This document shows positions 60,070-64,000 of a stretch of DNA of 64,000 nucleotides, one piece after another. The notes under the pieces were generated by a model. It saw nothing but the letters and a program-made list of their open reading frames with translations, was not told the origin of the DNA and made no database searches. Location of the stretch: NCBI RefSeq assembly GCF_038900055.1, contig NZ_JBBMQM010000001.1, positions 2,604,001 through 2,668,000 of the forward strand, read 5' to 3'. Within the stretch, counting starts at the first letter, position 1; the number at the start of each line of letters is the position of its first letter. This stretch comes from Henriciella sp. AS95. GTDB taxonomy: Bacteria > Pseudomonadota > Alphaproteobacteria > Caulobacterales > Hyphomonadaceae. A program made the position numbers and the translations under genes.

Positions 60070-60690
60070 TCATACCAGCTCGATGATTGGTACGCTGATC
60101 GATCTTCCGGCCCCGAAGGCTTCGAACGTCAGGTCGAGCTGGTCGACGTCGAACCGAACGGCACAATCGAACTCGAATCCGGCGGTGATCACCGCGCCCG
60201 GATCCGGTGGCACGTCGAAAGAAATCAGGCCTGTTGCTGGTTCAACCGTCCATCCCGTCTCGAGTGCTGAACCGTCGATCGCGATGAGAACGCTGTCTGC
60301 CACAGGCTTTTTGATCGGGCGTGAAACGTCACCATAAGCCTTGCAGAGTTGAAAGCTGGTTGTCGCGCCATCACCGGTTCCGATGTGCTGGTCAGTTGCC
60401 GTGATCCCAATGCCCAGCGCAGCCGATGAGGCATCCATCATGTCGCGAAACCGAAAGCCGTGCAGACGGCCTTTCCGCGCGTCAAAAAAGTCAGTGAGTC
60501 TGGCAAGATCAGCAAGCGACGAGACGCTGGTCGAAACGTCCCAGCGCCGGCGTCCATTCTGCCACTTCGCATTGCGCAATTCAGCCCCGTTCTTCAATGC
60601 AATCACCTCGGTCGACCAGCCAGGCCCGCCTGAAGCCCCCTGGCCCAGCGACAAGGGAAAAAGCACGTCGTGAAAGTCTGCCGATGTCAT
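60070..60690 (-). CDS. GTA distal tail protein (orfg12-like, DUF2460)
   Basis: The 206-residue protein fits DUF2460: start FHDVLFPLSLGQGASGGPGW, then TEVIALKNGAELRNAKWQNG, FFDARKGRLHGFRFRD, and the late FEFDCAVRFDVDQLDLTF. It forms the ring between tail tube and hub. GGAGG lies 9 bases before the ATG, which overlaps the g11 stop (ATGA). Length is typical. Confidence 0.93.
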   Translation of the reverse strand: MTSADFHDVLFPLSLGQGASGGPGWSTEVIALKNGAELRNAKWQNGRRRWDVSTSVSSLADLARLTDFFDARKGRLHGFRFRDMMDASSAALGIGITATDQHIGTGDGATTSFQLCKAYGDVSRPIKKPVADSVLIAIDGSALETGWTVEPATGLISFDVPPDPGAVITAGFEFDCAVRFDVDQLDLTFEAFGAGRSISVPIIELV

Positions 60691-61061
60691 AGATATCGCC
60701 CTCCGAGGGCCGCTGCCTTGGCGAGGGCTTTCGTAAGTTCGCGCTGTGCCCCCACCGGCATTGCCGACGCATTGCCAGAGACGTTGACGTTGAACGTTGA
60801 AGACTGCCCCGCCGCGCCAAGGCCAGTGCGGGCAAGGGCCGCTTCGGCGGCAATCCGCGCAAGATCAGCCAGAACCGACTGGGCCATCCGTGAGAAATCG
60901 AACTCGCCGGATCGCGCCGCCCGCGACAGTGACTGTTCGATACTCTGGCCCGCCGTTGAAAACGCGCGCTCAAGGGCCCTCGCCGCATCCCGGCCAGGGC
61001 CTTCTGCCAGGCTCGCCAATGCGTCGCTAGCAGACGACAGATCCGCGTCGAAGTCATTCAT
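60687..61061 (-). CDS. GTA tape measure protein (orfg11-like), short form
   Basis: The 124-residue protein is Ala/Ser/Leu-rich and helical (SSASDALASLAEGPGRDAAR, ALERAFSTAGQSIEQSLSRA), with a C-terminal Gly/Ala-rich part (ALAKAAALGGRYL). This is the position and character of the RcGTA tape measure protein, which sets the tail length. From memory that protein is about 220 residues, so this one is much shorter. ATG 61061 is preferred; its start overlaps the g10.1 stop by 8 bases. Confidence 0.8.
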   Translation of the reverse strand: MNDFDADLSSASDALASLAEGPGRDAARALERAFSTAGQSIEQSLSRAARSGEFDFSRMAQSVLADLARIAAEAALARTGLGAAGQSSTFNVNVSGNASAMPVGAQRELTKALAKAAALGGRYL

Positions 61062-61239
61062 CTCGTTTTCCCTTTTTATCCGGATGGGCAACCAACATTG
61101 TCTCCAGCTGCGTGCGAGTGAGCGCCTGGCCTGATGGTCCAGTCAGCCACCGCCACTCGCGCAGCGAGAGCCGCCAGAATTCAGCCGGACGGATGCCCAT
61201 CATCAGTGCCGCTCGCAGCATCTCAGCCCAGGGCAGCAT
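61054..61239 (-). CDS. GTA tail assembly chaperone, second frame (orfg10.1-like)
   Basis: The 61-residue protein starts at ATG 61239 inside the end of g10, behind GAAGG. It fits the small TAC family of GTAs: MLPWAEMLRAALMMGIRPAE, then FWRLSLREWRWLTG. In siphophage-like tails, pairs of such proteins guide tape measure and tube assembly. Its overlaps with g10 (17 bases) and g11 (8 bases) show tight coupling. Confidence 0.88.
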   Translation of the reverse strand: MLPWAEMLRAALMMGIRPAEFWRLSLREWRWLTGPSGQALTRTQLETMLVAHPDKKGKRDE

Positions 61240-61513
61240 GAAACGCCTTCGCGACGGCCTTCGCCGCGACGCCCGCTGGACATTGGCGGCAGATCGCCTC
61301 GACCTCTCCGCCGGTTGCGCCGCCGCCACGAAGAAGCGCCTCGAGGACCCTGCCTAGCTCCGCTGCTGAGGGCGACTTCATCCGCACCTGAAGCTCGCTC
61401 AGCGATGCGCATCCCAAGGCGGTTTCGATCTCGCTCAAGGCTCCCAAGGTCAGACATAGCGGATACATCCGGCCGGCGACCTCAACGCTCGCTTCGCCGC
61501 GCGCGCCGTTCAT
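61223..61513 (-). CDS. GTA tail assembly chaperone (orfg10-like, Phage_TAC_11)
   Basis: The 96-residue protein matches GTA_TAC: NGARGEASVEVAGRMYPLCL, then TLGALSEIETALGC and EVEAICRQCPAGV. It starts at ATG 61513, overlapping the g9 stop (ATGA), with GGAG 7 bases upstream. It works with the g10.1-like protein in tail assembly. Confidence 0.9.
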   Translation of the reverse strand: MNGARGEASVEVAGRMYPLCLTLGALSEIETALGCASLSELQVRMKSPSAAELGRVLEALLRGGGATGGEVEAICRQCPAGVAAKAVAKAFHAALG

Positions 61514-61929
61514 GCGCTCGCTCCAAAACTGACTTCTCCGGCGCTCTGCAACTCGACTGAAAACGTCGCCTCGCCATCATGGGTACCGGCATAGCTCAGC
61601 TGCGCGATCTGAAACGCGCCAATGAAACGTCCAAGTCCCGGCACGACGAGTTCCCAGCGCTGGATATCTCCCGCAAAGAAGATCGCCTGCATGCGCGCAT
61701 CGCTTTCGCTGTCCTTGAATAGGCCGCGCCCCCGAATGCGCATCGACTTGACGCCAGCCCCTGCGAGCAGCTCCCGCCATCCCTGCGGACTGTCCGCGCT
61801 CGTCGCATCGACAGGCTGCTGGTTCAGGTCAAACTCGCTGGTACGGATACCGGCAAGCGTGTCGAACGCTTCGGGCACCTGTCCGTCCGAAAGCTTGATC
61901 AGAACGTCGCGTCCTCGCTGGCCAGCCAT
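61510..61929 (-). CDS. GTA major tail tube protein (orfg9-like)
   Basis: ATG 61929 has GAGGAGG about 7 bases upstream; longer in-frame starts lie inside g8. The 139-residue product matches the TP901-1-type tail protein of GTAs: GQRGRDVLIKLSDG, FDTLAGIRTSEFDLNQQPVD, MRIRGRGLFKDSESDARMQA, and GRFIGAFQIAQLSYAGTHDG. It polymerises into the tail tube. Its start shares one base with the g8 stop (TAATG). Confidence 0.95.
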   Translation of the reverse strand: MAGQRGRDVLIKLSDGQVPEAFDTLAGIRTSEFDLNQQPVDATSADSPQGWRELLAGAGVKSMRIRGRGLFKDSESDARMQAIFFAGDIQRWELVVPGLGRFIGAFQIAQLSYAGTHDGEATFSVELQSAGEVSFGASA

Positions 61930-62360
61930 TATGCCGCCTCCTCTGTAATAATTCGAATACGGAGCAAGCCGCGAAACTCGCGCAGGTCTGGCGTTCGCAT
62001 GGCGTCGCCGTAAAGCGGCTGAATGAGGACGACTCGCTGGCCGGAAAGCATCAGCTCCATGCCCTCGCATGCGGCTCTCAAAGCGCCGATGATTTCCTTG
62101 ACCGCTGCGCGTCCGCCATCACGAGAGCGCACAGCCAGGGTCAGCGTATGGGACTGGCCCGCCACCCCAGAGGCACCCCTGTCTTCGCAGGTGTGCGCCT
62201 CAAGAACGACATGCGGGAATGCCGGCTGCTCGGTTTCGTCGTCGAAAATACGGGCGGGATTGCCGAGCAGTGCCTGCAGGTTGGGGTCCGCTTGCAACGC
62301 CGTCAGAAAGCTCTGCTGAAGCGCCATTTCAGCTGACCAGATCATGCCGTCGGCGCTCAT
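61929..62360 (-). CDS. GTA tail terminator (orfg8-like, DUF3168)
   Basis: ATG 62360 has GAGG 6 bases upstream. The 143-residue product matches DUF3168: LQQSFLTALQADPNLQALLG, FDDETEQPAFPHVVL, LTLAVRSRDGGRAAVKEII and the C-terminal LREFRGLLRIRIITEE. It caps the tail and joins the head connector. Its ATG overlaps the stop of the g6-like gene (ATGA), leaving no space for the stopper gene g7 found between them in R. capsulatus. Confidence 0.93.
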   Translation of the reverse strand: MSADGMIWSAEMALQQSFLTALQADPNLQALLGNPARIFDDETEQPAFPHVVLEAHTCEDRGASGVAGQSHTLTLAVRSRDGGRAAVKEIIGALRAACEGMELMLSGQRVVLIQPLYGDAMRTPDLREFRGLLRIRIITEEAA

Positions 62361-62902
62361 AGCAGCACCTCGCGCCGCGCCGCGATGACAGCTTGCGCCT
62401 CGGGTGGCATCGCAGCATCGGCACTGCGTCTGTAGGATTCGAGCAGAACGGCTTTCAGGGCTTGAACCAGATCGTCCGGGACATCGCTGGCGTCCCCAAA
62501 ACCTGCGTCGAAGTCGATTTGTACAATCGCGCCGAATGGGACGGGCGGGCACCAGCTGGTCTGCTTGACGCAGAGCTTTCCATCGATCAGCTCAAAATGA
62601 GATGTCACGTCGCTGGAAACATCTTCCGCGTCGATAACTGTGACACTGACGAGCGACTTCACCGGGCTGGGCCGCAGCCGCACGCCGGTGCGGGCGAGGC
62701 TATTTGGCCAGCTCCGCAAAGTCCTGCGAAGCGTCCGCGTCACGAGGGCGAGCCCCGCCGCTTCTTCAAGCCTGGCCTGAGCGCTGGCGACGAGATCGCT
62801 CACGAGCTGGTCCTCGCCATCATGGCCGATCCTCAGCCAGGTTTTCGCCTCGACGAGAGACAAAGCCTTCTCGCCCGGCGGTGAAATCACCGTCAGTGTC
62901 AT
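62357..62902 (-). CDS. GTA head–tail adaptor (orfg6-like, gp6 connector family)
   Basis: The 181-residue protein fits the gp6-type head–tail connector: LSLVEAKTWLRIGHDGEDQL, then VSDLVASAQARLEEAAGLAL, and a middle beta-rich part typical of adaptors (VRLRPSPVKSLVSVTVIDAE), ending with an Ala-rich helix (DDLVQALKAVLLESYRRSAD). It docks to the portal. It overlaps g8 by ATGA. A 57-base gap separates it from the small unknown gene upstream. Confidence 0.9.
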   Translation of the reverse strand: MTLTVISPPGEKALSLVEAKTWLRIGHDGEDQLVSDLVASAQARLEEAAGLALVTRTLRRTLRSWPNSLARTGVRLRPSPVKSLVSVTVIDAEDVSSDVTSHFELIDGKLCVKQTSWCPPVPFGAIVQIDFDAGFGDASDVPDDLVQALKAVLLESYRRSADAAMPPEAQAVIAARREVLL

Positions 62903-62959
62903 GATTATCTCTCAGATTTTTAAGAGGTTTGTCTCTCGCCCAACTTCGGCGTTGTGTTG

Positions 62960-63163
62960 CTAGACCAGCGTCTGCAGCTTCTCGACGACCGCACCACCAA
63001 TTGGCAAGGCGATGGATCGAAGCAACTCGTCATCGATCTGGGTTTCGGTCGAGTTGATCAACGTTGCGACAGCCTCGGCCACTTTTGTGGTGAACTCGTC
63101 CTGCTGCGGCTTGGTGAGCAGTGCGGCCTGGCGGACCAGGGTTGTAAAAATGGATTCGAACAT
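62960..63163 (-). CDS. Small unknown protein between capsid and adaptor genes, 67 residues
   Basis: The gene has a good Shine-Dalgarno (AAGGAAA, 5 bases before the ATG). The product is a helical, soluble protein (FESIFTTLVRQAALLTKPQQ; TKVAEAVATLINSTETQ; LLRSIALPIGGAVVEKLQTL) with no motif I know. It lies within the GTA head module, read the same way, 78 bases after the capsid stop and 57 before the adaptor. R. capsulatus has no gene here as far as I recall. It is too short and too helical to be the missing stopper. Confidence 0.7.
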   Translation of the reverse strand: MFESIFTTLVRQAALLTKPQQDEFTTKVAEAVATLINSTETQIDDELLRSIALPIGGAVVEKLQTLV

Positions 63164-63241
63164 GGGTGTTTCCTTTGTTGAGAGTCTGGGAGGATAGCCG
63201 GGCGCAGACCTGTCGCCGCGCGCGGTCAGATCGGGTCAGGA

Positions 63242-64000
63242 TCAGAACACCATCGCCTTGATGGCATCGAAGTTCTGGACGCCGCCACCGACGCGCTTCG
63301 TCGTGTAGAAGAGCACGTAAGGTTTGGCGGAATACGGATCGCGGAGCACGCGCGCGCCCTGCCGGTCGGCGATGAGATAGCCGCGGCGGAAATCGCCAAA
63401 GGCTATCGCCGCATTCCCGGTGCCGATGTCCGGCATGTCTTCGAGCTCGGTGACCGGATAGCCGAAGATCGTCTGCGCCTCGCCATTCATGCCAGGTCGC
63501 CAGAGATAGCGCCCATCTGTATCCTTCAGCTTACGGACGGCTGCCACGGTGCGCCGGTTCATCACGAAACGGCTATTGACGCGAAATTGCGACTTCGGTG
63601 TCTGGATGAGGTCGATGATCTGGTCGCCCGCATCATCCTCGGTAAAATCACCCGCGACTGAGCCGATCTTCCCCCAGGCATGTGAGGCTTCAGCGACGAC
63701 CGTATAGTCCAGAAAGCCCCGCGGCTTGCCTGAACCATCGCCCGTCACGAAGGCCGCGCTTTCCTGGATCGAAAACGCCGCTTCAACCTCGTCAGCCAGC
63801 CACTCATCGACATCGGCATAGGAGTCTTCGAGCAGAGTCTGCGTGGCTGCCGGCATGGCGTAAAGTTCGCCTGCTGGAAATTCGAGAAGGCTAAGGCCAG
63901 CCGTCGTGGTTTCAGGCCGGGCGGCCGTTTCGCTCGCCCAGGCGGCGCCCACACCAAGGCTGACTGGCTTGCGATAGACGCCTGCTGACGTCTGCCGTAC
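63242..64000 (-). CDS. GTA major capsid protein (orfg5-like, HK97 fold), N-terminus outside window
   Basis: The minus-strand frame stays open to the last base, so the N-terminal part, including a possible prohead delta domain, lies beyond the edge; 252 residues are visible. They match the HK97-type capsid of GTAs: WASETAARPETTTAGLSLLE, EFPAGELYAMPAATQTLLED, YADVDEWLADEVEAAFSIQE, FVTGDGSGKPRGFLDY, RFVMNRRTVAAVRKLKDTDG, and the ending PYVLFYTTKRVGGGVQNFDA. The portal, protease and terminase genes should continue beyond 64,000. Confidence 0.95.
   Translation of the reverse strand, partial: VRQTSAGVYRKPVSLGVGAAWASETAARPETTTAGLSLLEFPAGELYAMPAATQTLLEDSYADVDEWLADEVEAAFSIQESAAFVTGDGSGKPRGFLDYTVVAEASHAWGKIGSVAGDFTEDDAGDQIIDLIQTPKSQFRVNSRFVMNRRTVAAVRKLKDTDGRYLWRPGMNGEAQTIFGYPVTELEDMPDIGTGNAAIAFGDFRRGYLIADRQGARVLRDPYSAKPYVLFYTTKRVGGGVQNFDAIKAMVF

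Noticed and set aside
62903..62959. Possible stopper gene g7 in the gap next to g6
   Set aside because: Only 57 bases are free, and the neighbouring 67-residue frame is too short and too helical for a stopper fold.

Overview
The window looks like chromosomal DNA of an alphaproteobacterium, most likely a marine Caulobacterales member of the Hyphomonadaceae type. The support is the high GC content, two large TonB-dependent receptors, TPR-sulfotransferase and nitronate-monooxygenase type genes, a ccmIEFH operon, a degP–response regulator–kinase–glnE operon, and a gene transfer agent (GTA) cluster related to that of Rhodobacter capsulatus. The genus assignment is inference.

Layout. 1–1.54 kb is AT-richer, with a truncated membrane/coiled-coil gene divergent from a zeta-toxin-like kinase; a 52-residue basic protein and tRNA-Thr(GGT) follow. 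2.0–11 kb holds a TPR–2OG oxygenase, an exported S9 peptidase, a TPR-sulfotransferase and a large TonB receptor with a clear terminator, perhaps a peptide-acquisition locus. 11.2–12.1 kb is a two-gene lysis cassette (M15 endolysin and a holin of the GTA-release type). 12.2–28.8 kb is mixed metabolism and regulation: nitronate monooxygenase, a TPR-repeat protein, a solo LuxR with an unknown 106-residue partner, an ABC-F ATPase with a possible leader ORF, an OYE-type oxidoreductase, a second TonB receptor behind a Fur-like operator, a CMD–SDR pair, a 778-residue unknown membrane protein, pdxJ, and a two-lobed aspartic-protease-like lipoprotein divergent from a PadR regulator with a palindromic operator.

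28.9–38.7 kb holds two unknown genes flanking an 11-bp tandem repeat, methylmalonyl-CoA mutase (mutA and mutB with an exported protein coupled between them), an EEP-family membrane protein, a YbjN-like protein, a zincin, an amidase and a GFA protein. 38.7–47.3 kb reads entirely on the minus strand: a CnrYXH-like sigma/anti-sigma/metal-sensor set, an EF-hand protein, glnE, a two-component pair and degP. 47.5–54.3 kb is a second minus-strand run: PepSY, response regulator, kinase, ccmI, ccmE, ccmF, ccmH and an alpha/beta hydrolase. A DnaJ-type co-chaperone follows.

55.3–64 kb is the structural part of a GTA, read on the minus strand from a truncated major capsid gene (g5) through head adaptor, tail terminator, tail tube, two tail assembly chaperones, a short tape measure, and g12 to g15. 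It differs from the R. capsulatus pattern: the stopper gene g7 is absent with no room for it, a 67-residue gene of unknown function lies between capsid and adaptor, and the hub protein g13 seems to have lost an internal domain while keeping its four paired cysteines. With the lysis cassette at 11–12 kb, this divergent, apparently intact GTA is the most interesting system in the window. All family calls come from reading motifs; no database search was run.
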